A stretch of DNA of 64,000 nt. It comes from Nematopogon swammerdamellus. Lineage: Eukaryota > Arthropoda > Insecta > Lepidoptera > Adelidae. The notes beneath the pieces are model-generated. The model saw nothing but the letters and a program-made list of their open reading frames with translations, was not told the origin of the DNA and did not search any database. The position numbers were made by a program, and so were the translations under genes. The stretch covers positions 10,469,971-10,533,970 of the forward strand of contig OX336338.1 in assembly GCA_946902875.1 (NCBI GenBank), given 5' to 3'. Of this stretch, positions 50,051 through 62,134 are shown in pieces (position 1 is the first letter of the stretch; each line of letters opens with the position of its first letter).

Positions 50051-50950
50051 AATGTATTCAGCGCACTCAGAATGCCTGCGTGAGATTTAGCGAGAGACCT
50101 AAAAGAAGAGCACGGATTTCACCTATTCTTAATGCTTAATATGAAAAATCGTATAGACACCTCCACTTTGCTGTTTTGTTACACAATGTGATAATTAAGG
50201 AGGAACCGGAAACCTTGTATCGCAAACTGTCCTGGCTGGGAGGAAAACATAGATATGGGACTCGATCGGTAGGTAGGCTACTTGCGATCCCCCGGCATCA
50301 TAGTGCGGCGTTTGAAGGTTCTTTCAAATACGCCGCATCTCGATGCTGGAACAATTTGCCTCCGCCGATCAGGGAGATCACCAGTAAAAAAGCATTTAAA
50401 ATAAAACTTAAGTGTTATCTTCTTACACAACAGAGGAAGAATTAAGTCTGCTTACCTCACTGTAAGTGTCTTACTATTTTTCTTATACATTAGGTATATG
50501 TTTTTATTTAGGAATTTATCTAACTCTCAAAATTTATAATTGTATGCACAAGCAACTATTTATTCTTTAGTACATACCGATATCAAATTAACTTGTCTAA
50601 ATTGTATATTCATATATTTATATATATATAAATATATATAACAAATACATTCATTTATCATTAAAATATTGTAAGCTAGAGCGGAAGTTGTATGTCTTCA
50701 ATTGTTAATCTTTAAATTGTTCAAGGGCTGGACTTAAATACAGCGCTGAGTCTAGTGAAATCTTCAATAGACTCAGCATAGGCTGTGTTCAGTCCTTTTT
50801 TTTCCTTTTTCCTTCTGTAACTGTTTAAATGTTATGTGTTAATTAATATTACTTGTCTTGATTGTTTTTAAATGTGTCCCAATATGTTAAAATAATGTAA
50901 TGCTGAAGGGGAAAAAATAAATATTTCTTATTTCTTATTTCTTATTATTT
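50050..50950 (+). mobile_element. 5'-truncated CR1/Jockey-like LINE with (TTTCTTA)n tail
   Basis: The ORF2 C-terminus is readable: IQRTQNACVRFSERPKRR, a frame interruption, then YRKLSWLGGKHRYGTRSVGR and FKYAASRCWNNLPPPIREIT, ending QQRKN and a stop at 50443-50445. A 3' UTR of about 450 bp follows, with 'ggggaaaaaataaatat' and the microsatellite tail at 50915-50955. Confidence 0.75.
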
Positions 50951-50959
50951 CTTATTTAT

Positions 50960-51240
50960 AATTGTCAGTCGTTCGGTATGCGTAGTGCGTAAGTTGGTGA
51001 TTGACTAAAAAATCGGCGGCCAATTAAAAAGTTGGCCGCTGTAGGCGTTGTACAAAACTTTTTTAGTTGTACCAACTCTTTAATTGAGTCGTGTGAAGAG
51101 TCGGTGCCAACTAAACAGTTTAGTTGACGTCTCGTGTAGCCAGCCTTGTAACTTTGCGTGTATTTTTGTTTGTTTTTTTTTTATAAAATAATGCTTACTC
51201 GTTTTTTATTAGTTTAGTCGGATAAGAATGGGCAGGGCTA
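50960..51240. other. Intergenic, inverted-repeat scraps
   Basis: Has repeated GTTGGC/CCAACT motifs (51000-51130) typical of a degraded MITE. No gene. Confidence 0.3.
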
Positions 51241-51303
51241 TTCGTAGGTACGCCAAACAGAGATTATCTAAGAGATTATCTAAAGGCGCTAGAGTGGTAT
51301 AAT

Positions 51304-52045
51304 GTGCCACCTCTGATCTGTAATATAATAGCCTCCTACTACAAAAAACTTTTCTTTGTAATACAAGTAAAAGGCGAAACGGAGAAGACACCAGAAATTC
51401 GTTACGGCATAGGACTTTTCCAGGGTTGCTGCCTCTCTCCTGTCACATTTAACATTGTTATCAACATTCTAATTGATACGCTTGTCGTAAAAGAAAACAA
51501 ATGGGGATACAGGTTCAAATATGGAGACACATATATGACGGTCATCCTGGCATTTGCGGATGATATTACGCTGTTAACCCGCAATCCAAAACAAAATCTG
51601 GCGCTTCTTAAGGTGGTGGATGACTATTGTGAATGGACCAAAGGGATGAAGATAAAACCAGCGAAGTGCTACTGTTTGAGCATAACCAGGAAAGGTTCAA
51701 AGTTTACCTCGAGCAATCCAGGTCTGACAGTAGCCGGAAAACCAATCGCAACCGTGGCTGATGAAGCTCCTTTTAAATTCTTGGGCAAAAGGATCACCAG
51801 CAGAGGAAAGGAGCATCCTACTGATGATATTGTCCAACTTTTCGAAGAGAGCCTCCGCCAAACTGACAATCTTCCCCTCCTGGGTACACAAAAGGCATGG
51901 ATTTACGATAACTACCTGACATCAAAACTTTCATGGCCATTTATCGTCTACGACTTCACAAAGCAAAACCTGACTAAATTAGACTCGTATGTGACCAGAT
52001 TCCTGAAATCATGGTTTGGACTGGCTCACCCGGCTGACTCGTGTC
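51304..52045 (+). pseudogene. Retrotransposon reverse transcriptase fragment
   Basis: Shows RT motif B (GLFQGCCLSPVTFNIVINIL), the catalytic FADD box (VILAFADDITLLTRNPKQNL) and a thumb-like region (WTKGMKIKPAKC, FKFLGKRITS). The N-terminal palm and fingers are missing. The frame is lost near 52030 at a GTCAGCCGGGTGAC-type short repeat, after which the reading continues in another frame as the nuclease-like domain. The 'FADD' and 'LSP' motifs mark a non-LTR RT; the clade is not certain. Confidence 0.8.
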
Positions 52046-52402
52046 AGCCGGGTGACAAAGCGGGTGAAAGCGACAAAGCATGTAGTACTTGTTGAACTTA
52101 CAGTTCCACGGGAAAGGAACATACCGAAGGACCACAACATCAAACTTAACAAGTACTGCAACTTAGTAGACCGGATTGTGAGAAACGGATTCAAGACTGA
52201 TCTCTTCGCTGTGGAAGTCGGAGCAAGAGGACTACCAGCGAAGTCGCTCTACAGTCTCTTCAAGAATCTAGGGCTCCCAAGATCGACGCTAAGCTCATAT
52301 ATGGAGAGAGCTTCGAAAACGTCACTGGAAGCATCCTACAGAATATGGATAGGTAGAGAGAGGGAGGTCGAGAGCGGGACTGGTGGTTTCCCCGCGTCCT
52401 AG
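52046..52402 (+). pseudogene. Retrotransposon C-terminal nuclease-like domain
   Basis: Reads KATKHVVLVELTVPRERNIP, LNKYCNLVDRIVRNGFKTDL, FAVEVGARGLPAKSLYSLFK and SYRIWIGR to a stop at 52400. The ELTVP.E...HN.K..KY..L......NG...D.FAVEVG.RG spacing resembles a PD-(D/E)XK nuclease fold (E..K with a second E in VEVG) and is known from the C-terminal part of some RT-bearing elements. The nuclease assignment is inference. Confidence 0.6.
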
Positions 52403-52498
52403 TCAACGCAGACTAGCTGACGAGGGCTTGAAGCGAGCCGAAACGTGAAGCATGCGCGGGAAATTTAGAGTGGCCACTCGCTAGTCCCGCCCGACCTC

Positions 52499-53628
52499 GA
52501 TTATTACCATACATCGGAATCCGCGGGGCACGAATGATTCAAGGTTGTTTAGTGATGGGACAATGTATCCACAAATATCGAAAATCGATCGTTATTTTAG
52601 AATAATATGAAATAATGTCGATTATTAAAACTAAGAGCATTTCTATAGAAAATAAGATATAATAAACAAATGTTGTATTTACTTTGTAGGTACAATACAA
52701 ATCTGTTCAAACCACAATATTAGTTTTATTAGTATGGAATAGAAAGAATTAGATTGTTTTTACCAACTTACACGTGTTACATCATAATGATATTGAAGAC
52801 TTTTTTGTTACTGTTATAAAACTGAATCGATTAGGCTATAAAAATCAACCACCTATTTTTTTATTTAAACACAAAAAAATATTTTACATAAAAAAAGGCC
52901 AAGGTCCAAAAAAATAGGTCTTACAAAATTTGTTCATAGTAAGCTAAAGCTGTATCGGAAATAGATCACTTTTGAAGAACAAAGAATTTTTTTTTTTCAC
53001 AAAAAAAATTTTTTTTAATGATAAATGTAAAAAAAAAATTTCTTAATCGTTTCGGTTTCGTGCTAGGAACAAAAAAGTCTTCCAACACGTATATCTCTTT
53101 CTTTCAGAAATTGTGAAAAACCACAATTTTAGTTTTATTAGTATGGAATAGAAAGAATTTAATTTTTTTTACCAACTTACACGTGTTACATCATAATGGT
53201 CATGAAGACTTTTTTGTTACTGTTATGAAACTGAATCGATTAGGTTATAAAAATCAACCACCTATTTTTTTATTTAAATACCTACATAAAAAATTTTTTA
53301 CTTAAAAAAAGCCCAAGGTCAATAAAAATTTTATATAGGTTTTACTCCCTATATGATACAGAACCCCCCCTTAGCGTACTATGAACTAATTTTCAAAGAC
53401 CTTATATAAATATGTATTATATTTACTTAATCGTTATCATAAAGTATACATGTTTATATAAGTACTGTAGGTATTTATGTATTCAGGTCTGAAATATGAC
53501 ATGAATAAAATACAATAAACAAATAAATATGAGTATCGATAACAGTGTCGATTGTTTATTGATCGCCGTAGTCAATCCCTAACAAGGTCGTATTCGTGCC
53601 CCGCGGATTCCGATGTCTGATTATTACC
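52499..53628. mobile_element. DNA transposon (non-autonomous), 27-bp inverted repeats, 10-bp duplication
   Basis: Identical GATTATTACC flanks the element at 52499-52508 and 53619-53628. The ends (52509 and 53618 inward) are ATACATCGGAATCCGCGGGG then CACGAAT, and on the other strand AGACATCGGAATCCGCGGGG then CACGAAT, with one mismatch in 27 bp. The 1110-bp interior is AT-rich, has no transposase, and contains two diverged direct copies of about 210 bp (52707 and 53117 on). A duplication of 8-10 bp fits hAT or P-like superfamilies; I cannot assign it. Confidence 0.85.
52700..53335. repeat. Two direct copies of about 210 bp inside the transposon
   Basis: Both copies contain AGTTTTATTAGTATGGAATA, 'accaacttacacgtgttac' and 'actgaatcgattagg'; the offset is about 410 bp. 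Confidence 0.8.
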
Positions 53629-53739
53629 CTCCTCTACTGCCGATGGGCCCGGATATGTTCGGTGAAGCCATCGTAAGCTTAGATCCACACCTTCCTCGTA
53701 GGTATGCCAAACAGAGATTATTAACTAAGAACTGGGAGT

Positions 53740-54075
53740 GTCCTATTTGATTGATTTCCTACGAATAGACCTACCAGGCGGGACAGTGCTATTCGCAGGT
53801 ATGAGGTATTCGTAGGTACGAACTGCACTATGCGAGTTGGTTTAAAAAAAAAACCAATGTTGAGGCGGCGCATGTCGTTTTTGTTTCGTTTCGTTAAAAA
53901 CTCCCATAGTCCAGTTTGCATACCTGCATGCAGGTTTACCTACGAATAGACATTCCCGATCGGACAGGGCTATTCGTAGGTATACCTACGAATAGACATT
54001 CCCGATCGGACAGAGCTATTCGTAGGTATACCTGCATGCAGGTATACCTACGAATAGACACTTCCGATAAGAATC
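53740..54075. repeat. Cluster of TACCTACGAATAG...CTATTCGTAGGTA palindromes
   Basis: At least three near-palindromic units of about 46 bp, each CCTACGAATAGACATTCCCG followed by ATCGGACAG..CTATTCGTAGG, separated by a GCATGCAGGT palindrome. A related half-unit lies at 51225-51252. Probably a tandemly amplified mini-MITE. Confidence 0.75.
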
Positions 54076-55303
54076 GGTCGTCTGCTCGAGCCCTTGGAAT
54101 TGAGATTTCAAAATATTTTATATTGTCCTATAGCTATAGGTATCACGATGATAGGTACATATGTAACTGTATGTGTTTATCTGTGTACTATTTCATGCCA
54201 CTTATCAACTTCATTCACAATCCCTGGTATAATATAATTGGTAGAGAGCGTTCCAACTAAAAGTTCCCTTCGCCGTTATGTTTGCTCCACTGCCAGTGTC
54301 ATTGTCAGTCCTTAAATTCCTGTTGCCAGATTGTGAAGATTATATTACCTAATAATGTAATCGGTATTTACCGTACAAAAAATACTGTAAATACTGATAA
54401 TTACGGGTAAATCTGTACACATAGCAACCTTCAACGCTGTTTTGACAGATAGACAGTGGAGCCAACATAACGGCGAAGGGAACTTTTATATGGAACACTC
54501 TCTAGATAATGACTGCGAGCATTGTCTTTTTTATTTATATTTATTATTATAAATGTTATTTTACTAATAAACTTATGAAGATGATAAAACAATTATTTCA
54601 TAAAATTATGTTTTTAAGGTTTGGTAATGTGGTGCATTTAATATATTTTTTTATTATTTTATCAACACTTCTGTATTTAGGTGTTGCCTTGTGGTTTTTA
54701 TTGTTTATGTGTTTGATTCAATTGTAAAAAAAAAATTAAGTTTTAAAGCTTGTACACCTTACTAATTTCTACACAACGTAAATTATTTTTTTGAAATAAA
54801 GAATCTTGAATAAAGAATAATATTGACACTGCATCATCAACATTAAATTAAATACTTATAAAAATTTATGTATTGATTAATAATTTAATTAATCAATTCA
54901 ATTATTGAATTCCAATCAACGCATATAGGGTTAATAAATAATAATTACCATATATTTTTAAAATTATTTATTCTGTTAAAAAAAAATATACACTTAAAAC
55001 ATGTTCATTATCATAAAATATAGTATCAATCTCGCTTGACTTCTCAGGGTATGAACATTCTGTCACACATATTTCTGAGACATTTTCTGAAGACATTTTC
55101 CCATTGTACTGTTTACATACTAACATTAATCTACATACTGTAATTGAACAATCAAACATTTGTCTTAAATTAGCATCTCGTCCAATGGAATTACACTTGT
55201 TATGCGTATTGGGCATTGAAACTTCCGATTGTTGTAAAATGGTGATAATGGAATGTTGGATGTCGGTGTTGTCGCGTTGCACTAGCGGCTGCGTTTAGAA
55301 TAG
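54076..55303. other. Downstream of PAN3, no gene
   Basis: AT-rich. 'gagcgttccaactaaaagtt' with 'cccttcgccgttatg' (54245-54280) is mirrored by 'acataacggcgaagggaact' and 'gaacactctc' (54466-54502), so a MITE of about 255 bp likely occupies 54243-54503. Short open frames near 54509-54727 and 54968-55298 are AT-driven. Confidence 0.4.
54243..54503. mobile_element. Small MITE with GAGxGTTCCAxxTAAAAGTT ends
   Basis: Left end GAGAGCGTTCCAACTAAAAG, then 'ttcccttcgccgttatg'; the right end is the complement (CATAACGGCGAAGGGAACTT, 'ttatatggaacactctc'). Arms are about 37 bp with a few mismatches. Confidence 0.7.
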
Positions 55304-55309
55304 TTTATT
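55304..55309 (-). promoter_or_regulatory. Poly(A) signal AATAAA of PAN3
   Basis: Minus-strand AATAAA (GCAATAAACT) about 55 nt after the PAN3 stop codon; the only canonical hexamer at a suitable distance. Confidence 0.65.
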
Positions 55310-55362
55310 GCTATGAAGGTTCAACGCTTAAAGCTTGAGTGTGGGGAGGTGAGCGCGGGCGG

Positions 55363-55485
55363 CTAGGAGGGCGGGGCTTGCTCGGCCGCCTGCGCCACCT
55401 CCTCGAACGCTTGGTCCAGGCAGTGCTTCAGCTCCGCGTACGACACCACCAGCACGCTCTGCTCGTCCCGCGACATCAGCTGCAC
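55363..55485 (-). CDS. PAN3: PAN3 last coding exon (C-terminus and stop)
   Basis: Phase-0 exon VQLMSRDEQSVLVVSYAELK then HCLDQAFEEVAQAAEQAPPS and TAG (55365-55363). The acceptor AG at 55487-55486 is preceded on the coding strand by a (TG)n microsatellite instead of a normal pyrimidine tract. Confidence 0.92.
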   Translation of the reverse strand: MQLMSRDEQSVLVVSYAELKHCLDQAFEEVAQAAEQAPPS

Positions 55486-58400
55486 CTACACACACACACA
55501 CACACATACACACATTATTTATTTATTTATTTTAATCACTGACTGCTAACAGCTGGTTTGTGTAATCTGTTTTTTAATTTATGAGTGCACTTGTATTGTT
55601 TTTAAGTATTTTTGTTTGTTTGTTTTGTTTTTTTTTGTCTAATTGGTTTTTAAAAAAATTTAATTGAGGTGGTGCTGATGATGTCTTCAGATAAATTTGT
55701 TCCAGGCCCTTACGACCCGGTGTGTCAGAAGATGCTCTCTGGGGTTGATTCTATTCGTGGGCCATTTTAGTTGACCGTGAAGACATTCTTCAGTGCTCCT
55801 TTCGTACTGTAGACTTGGTACATCGTAGCATTCTTTTAGGATTTTATAGGTTTCTATAATGTCTCCTCGTTGCCTCCTTTCCTCAAGAGACCCAACTCTC
55901 ATGTACCTTCATAGATGTCAAAATGTTTTCTTTTCAGGAACCTGGCAGGTTCGGCTACACTAGGTGCTTTAGTAAACTTAAACCATCCTCAGCCTTCTAG
56001 CCATAAATAATTCAGACCAGTTCACTCTGAAGACAAATGGGTCGAAGCCATAAAACTAGTTGTCTGTTGTAGTGACGTTTATTGTGGCAAGAGCCAGGAA
56101 GAAATAATGTTAGTATAGATCAGTGCTTCCCTTTGCCGATTGGCTTCATTGAAGGGGCCGGAAAATAAATCAAACAAGAAACATGGAAAACAAAAAAACA
56201 AAAGGCGAATTCATTGCCAAGTGGCATTTTTTACCAACTAACGTTTTTGGGATGTGGAGAAGCATATGGGGCAGACAATGCTGTAAAAAAGTAAAGGAAA
56301 GGTTATACTATATAACTAAAAAGATATAAAAATAGGTGAACGTAAACATGAACATCAGCTCTACATGTATTCCGAACCATGCAGCAACTCCTGTTCATGA
56401 AAGTAATGCACTTCAAGAAGAGAAAGGAAGTGCCCGATGCGGATTGAATTCACGACCATTCGCAATCTAAAGGTACATCCCCACTATGCCGCTCTATGCA
56501 CCATCTAAACTGTTAGTGGAGACGTGCCAGCCGGCAGACGTGTCCTGTGTTTGTATCTGCGTAGACAGTTGTGAAAAGTAAAACTCATGGAAAGCCTCAC
56601 GGCACGTCCACACCTTCTGCGTGGTGCCGAGCCGACGGAACTCGATCGGCCTACATCGGATCATAATTCGGATGCTGCCCAGTCTCAGAGATCGCATCTA
56701 CACAGACCATGTGGCACGTCTCGACTTGTTCAGCTTTGCCGCGCAGCTGTGCCGAGTGGCATTGTGGGGATGTACCTTAAGCAAGGAAGGAGTAGGTCAC
56801 TGGTATGCGCTTGAGAAATTACCCGGTTGTTGGTGCCGCAGTCGAGCTGGTTGAGGCTGTAGACGATGTGAGCCTGGTCGAGCCACGGCCGGCCGTCCGC
56901 CGACACCGAGTGGAACAGGTAGTCGCGGAACAGCTTCAACATGTAGCGGTCTCCAGTCTCCGACCAAGACGCGTCCATGTTCAACCTAAACACGTAGGTA
57001 TATAGTCACCATGGCGCTGCCGTAGTCACACGTTCAATAAGTCTCTAAACATGGATCCACATGTCATTGTGGCATATCGTAGCCCCATATTGTGTCGCAG
57101 TACTACCTGTCTAGAACCAAGCTCCGAATCTAGTTGTGGACGCTTCCATATTCCGTATCTCCTTTGATTATGGGACAAAAACCGACTCGAGATGGAACTG
57201 CCCGTATCAGAGCGTACACCGCTCGGAGATCGCGTATCATCGCCACTAGCAATCACGACGCACGTTAGCGGTATGGATTAAGATGACCGAATTGGCAAAA
57301 TGACACATATCGTGTGGACCCACCCACCTTAAGATACACCAGAAAAAACAAAACTTGCACATTGAACATCTAGGTCCACAACAATAAAACTGTTGAACGG
57401 CTCTTCTCTTTTGGTAATATTATTATGCTTTTACTTCTGTACTGACTGCACTAAAAGGGGTTATTACGAACTAACTATTCCCGCGGCTTTGCGTTGCGGC
57501 AAAGCATGTTATAACCATCCTTAGATGTGGCATAAAACATCAGTGAAAACCCCACATCAACTGATGAGTAGCTCCATAGTTATAAGCGAACATAAAATTT
57601 ACAACGGCGCATCATCGGCATCGTTGTACTACAAAATAAGTCTATTTTTACTTTATCATCCTTACCTATAATAAAATCCAACGTCTGCTTTCTGTATGTC
57701 TGAGTGTCTGTCTGTCCGCTTATAACTCGAGAACCACTGAACCGATTTTAATAAAACAAAATTCTACGGATAGCTTGATTCTTCCCATCAACTATAGGCT
57801 ACTTACTATCACGCTAAATGGCTTATGAGGTTAGCAGTGAAGTGAAATATGAGAGCGGGCGGAGCCGCGGGCACAGCTTGTTATTTATAAAACTAAGATT
57901 GAAGCGGATGCGTGCATTTCATTTTTTTTTTCTCCGGGGTTAATATTTTAATCAATTTTTTTTTTATCTATTTAGATTCTAATTACAAAATTGTTTTTCT
58001 TATTAGGTATTTCTCTAACTACTTTTTAATCTGTTTACACTTTTAGCACTTATGTATGACCTTTTGCGGTAGTTCGTTAACATGCAAGCCGTAATATGCA
58101 TAAAACACGGTGGCCGTACGAAGTTGGAGATCACTCACTCTGGTCTCTCGTTGATGGTGCCGAGCTTAAGGAGTATTCTAAACAGTCTTCCATTATCACT
58201 CTCCCTAGCCAACTGTTCCTCTATAACGTCCGCCCTCCTCTGTAGCGCCTCCACCTATAGCAAACACAACCCTCGTACACAGCATCCCACATCGACATAT
58301 TGCGCACTGTCCGCTGCTTTGACGGGCGCAACTGTTTAGTATTATTATTGCATGGGTTATACTAAAACATATTTTAGCTGTCAAATCTGATAATTTCACA

Positions 58401-61400
58401 GCCTATTGATCTCGGGAACATAATTAATCACATACATTATTGATACTGTCAGCTTAAACTGAAGTGACGTTCTTAAGTACTTCGAGGAAAGAGAGACCAG
58501 GTTTTATTTAATTTGTGCCACAAAAGTGTTACCAAATGTCATACTCCATAGGTCAGTTTTGTATTTACTTGGTAACACTTTCGTGGGACAAATTTGTGAA
58601 ATTTTGTATGAGATCGCTCGTCAATAAATTTTTTATTCGAAGGTTAAGTTAGTATGATTGATAATTACTGGTAGTACATATCTTTGGACAAGAGGGTAGC
58701 AATAATTTTTTGGGATACGTGGAATAGATATAATTGAAAGTTGGGTCCAGATTTCAGTTTACTGAATTAAATAAATTCAACGAAAGAGCATATTCAATTA
58801 CTTTGATGAAATCACTTAAATAGGTATGATGGTGCTGGCATAAGTCGCAAGGCGGTTAAAGTTCTATTCAAATAAAGGAGAAAAAAAATATTAACTATAT
58901 CCACACAGAAAGATTATACAAAATGCTTTCGATCTTTTTATTCATCTATTTATTTATGTTGTAATTTCTAATACTGAAAATAAAAATAAAACAACAAATA
59001 ATTAGTTTCATGAAGCAAAACAAAAAAATACATATTAACATTTATTCATCCACAAGTAACATACATGCATGACACTTATATTGTATTATGTAAAAGTGTG
59101 GGTTTGATGCATTTTGAATATACTATATGAAAAAGTAATGAAATTAAAAACAATGGAAAACATGTTTTTTTTCTACGTGTATCTCAAATACCTTGGATGT
59201 TTCAAGTAGGTAACTATTGTGCGGTCAACTCCTGAATGTATTATGTGATCGTGAGTCCTTGTCTGTCGCATTGCGCACGACAAAGACACACTGTTGCATA
59301 ATCCACCACTGACGAAAGGTTATTAACCAAGTGATTGTATTGCATGAAAGTGTACGTGAAGGAAGAGGATGAGAGTAGAAAGTTCGATCCTTCGTCACTG
59401 GGAAATACATTCAGGACTAAACTGGGGGACTAACCTGAGTATAGAACCGGGCGCCTACCATAGGCATGAGATCGGTCACGGAGCGACGTGCAGTCGACGT
59501 AGACAATAAATACCTAAAATTCATCCATATACAGCAATAAAAGGACAAATGAATAGTTACATATACATACATATTTATGCAATTTTATTTGCTTGGACTG
59601 AGTTGGATAAAAATTAAAAGTGATATGATGATAATAACTGAGCACAGATTTGAAGCACAACTTTGTCCTGTTGCTTCAGACCGAACAGTCAGGTTGTAGT
59701 GCGTTAGAGATTGTCTCAAAAATTGCAATTTGGGTTGATCCATTTAAATACGTCACGCAAGTATGGGGGAGGAGCGGGGGGGTGGATCACACATAAAGCG
59801 ACTAAGCGACTACGCGTGACAATGGCGGGGGGGGGGTGTCAGTGATATACACAGTGTGACGACACTCAAGAAGTCATTCTGAGTCCTCTCATACAATAGA
59901 AGAAGCACCGAATTCGTTCACGTGTGAATTTACTTAAATGTTTTTCTAACAATAAAATACTGTGAAGTTGAGCTAATTGTCGAGATTATAATGTAGTCTA
60001 ACGTAAGGCAATAAAACCATTTTTACAGGGGTCAGGTGTGACGTAATTTTCAGGAGGGGGGCCAATAGACAATGACTAAATGTGACAAAGTGGGACAGGG
60101 GCGGTCAAAAATGGGCGAAAATAGCATGACATATTAAATGAATGACCCCTTTGTTATGCTGTCTTACTATTTTATAGTGAGGCAGAGGATCAAATTTTTT
60201 ACCTATAATCACTAAAACACGCCAACCAGTAGGGCCAAGATCCAGAGTGTAACGAAACGTACACGTCACATGTCACACACGTTTTGGTGTAACTACAGAA
60301 AAGTTTCTCACATTCTGCAGCCGGCCCTAGTCCTTCATAAACAATTTGAATAACGGTTCATTGCCAACATAATGGTAACGTCGTGTAAGTAACTCGTGTA
60401 AGAATATTAGTTCCACACCTTCCCTATGTATACAAACATAAGTACAATGTTTAAGCATTTAATGCTGCTGTTGGAAGTGAACAGTTATCGAAAGTAATTT
60501 TTTTTTTTGACATCGATCAGTTCATGTAGTAGACACATACAAAATAATAACTGTCACATATTTTGGAGTGAGTGTCACTATTTGGATTCAATATAAAATA
60601 CATAAATGGATAGACAGTGTAATGGAATGAGTATCTTTACACTACTGTTGCATTTCACATAACATGAACATGACCACAAGTTGCATGACACCTGTGCAGG
60701 TTTTGAAAGAAAAGCTGGCTGTCATTGAATGACTTGGCCTGTCCCTTTGCATTTTTTCCATTCAATTATAATGTGAGTCCGTTTTTTTTTCTGTACGTAC
60801 GTAATATACTTTTTACTGTTGGTCAATATCACATATGAACACAAAACTGTTGCTAAACCAAGAACAGTTAAGCCCAAAATAGTCACTTTTATTCGGACGT
60901 TGCCAATGCCGATTTTTTGACGTGATAACGTCACGTCTTATAAATTGATAAACACCGGCTGCACGCACGAAAAAGTGTCACGTTCCATCTGAGCCTGTGC
61001 GTGCAAGCGAGAGCGCGTAACAAGCTATAGAGAGGCACAATCGGCCCAAGCGTCGGCTTGTACACATTTATCTCTCTGGTTCTAAAGTACCAGGGCAGCA
61101 GAAATTGAAAGCACTTTATGACGTTATCACGTAAAACTATCGTCCGTAAACCGACTTTACAGACAACCAATTTTTTTTATTTATTTTAGATGCACAGCTT
61201 TGCTTTTAAGTTATGTAACCTTATTGTTCAAGGACTCTTCGAACAATTTCTTTGTTTAAAGCACAATCATGTTTAGTGGAGTTCGGTAAAATTATCTCGT
61301 CCACTAGGATTTCCTTCAGAAAATCCTTTGAATTTACTAATCCAAATAGTTAGCGCTCCAACCTATGAGATTGATTGTGAAGACGTATAAGCGACACGGA

Positions 61401-62103
61401 GCGAACACAGATTATGGGTGGGGAACTCACATAATGAGGTTCTTGAGATCTGCGGAGTAGGTGCGGGAGACGAGCTCCATGGAAGCCTGGAGGTTGTCGC
61501 GGCTGGGCGCTTGCGCCGAGCGGCAGGCTAGCGCCAGCGCCAGCCGGCCCAGCGCGCTCAGGTCCTCCTGCTGCGCCTGTTCACACACCATCATCATCAT
61601 CAGCCTATATTGGTCCACTGCTGGACATTCCCTTGGCCCTTACTAGGTGGTAGGCTCGAATTGTAGCCGACTGGGTTGGTACCACCGCACTGCATGTAAG
61701 ATGGCCGCACAGCAGCCTCGGCTGTGTTCTCCTCTAGTCCAGTATAGCCAGCAATCCAGGGAAGTCTCCGGTATCGCACCTACCTTCTCGGGGGTGATAT
61801 TGGCTGGCCGGAGCATGCGCTTTGGCCCCTCCGACTCAGCCACCCATACCGGATTACATAAAGAAAAATATGCCTCTCCCAAGGCACGCCAACACACGTC
61901 TTCCGCTCTTCTAATTCATCCATTCACGCCCGGCTACGTTTTTTTAGGTAGTCTGTCCACTTAGCCGCGGGCGCCCCACTCTACGTTTGCTGCCCACACA
62001 ACACCCACATTATTCACATCACAACTTAGTATTATCAACCTTACTCTGTGAAAATATACCTCAGGAAACCACCTTCCTCTCTCTCTCTCTCTCTCTCTCA
62101 CTC

Positions 62104-62134
<31 letters not shown>

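Larger units (their letters stand above)
51242..53721 (+). mobile_element. Non-LTR retrotransposon, 5'-truncated, with about 25-bp target duplication
   Basis: Flanked by TCGTAGGTACGCCAAACAGA (51242 on) and TCGTAGGTATGCCAAACAGA (53697 on), each followed by GATTAT: a long duplication as expected of target-primed reverse transcription. The inserted element runs from about 51270 to about 53695 and carries an RT fragment and a nuclease-like domain. Its 3' part is split by a DNA transposon (52509-53618); the rest of its tail is 53629-53695. The target appears to be a small palindromic element of the CTATTCGTAGGTA family seen at 53740-54070. Confidence 0.7.

Noticed and set aside
56587..56854. Overlapping plus-strand open frames near a PAN3 exon
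   Set aside because: They lie in the PAN3 intron and over the antisense of the exon, share no frame with PAN3, and resemble nothing known.
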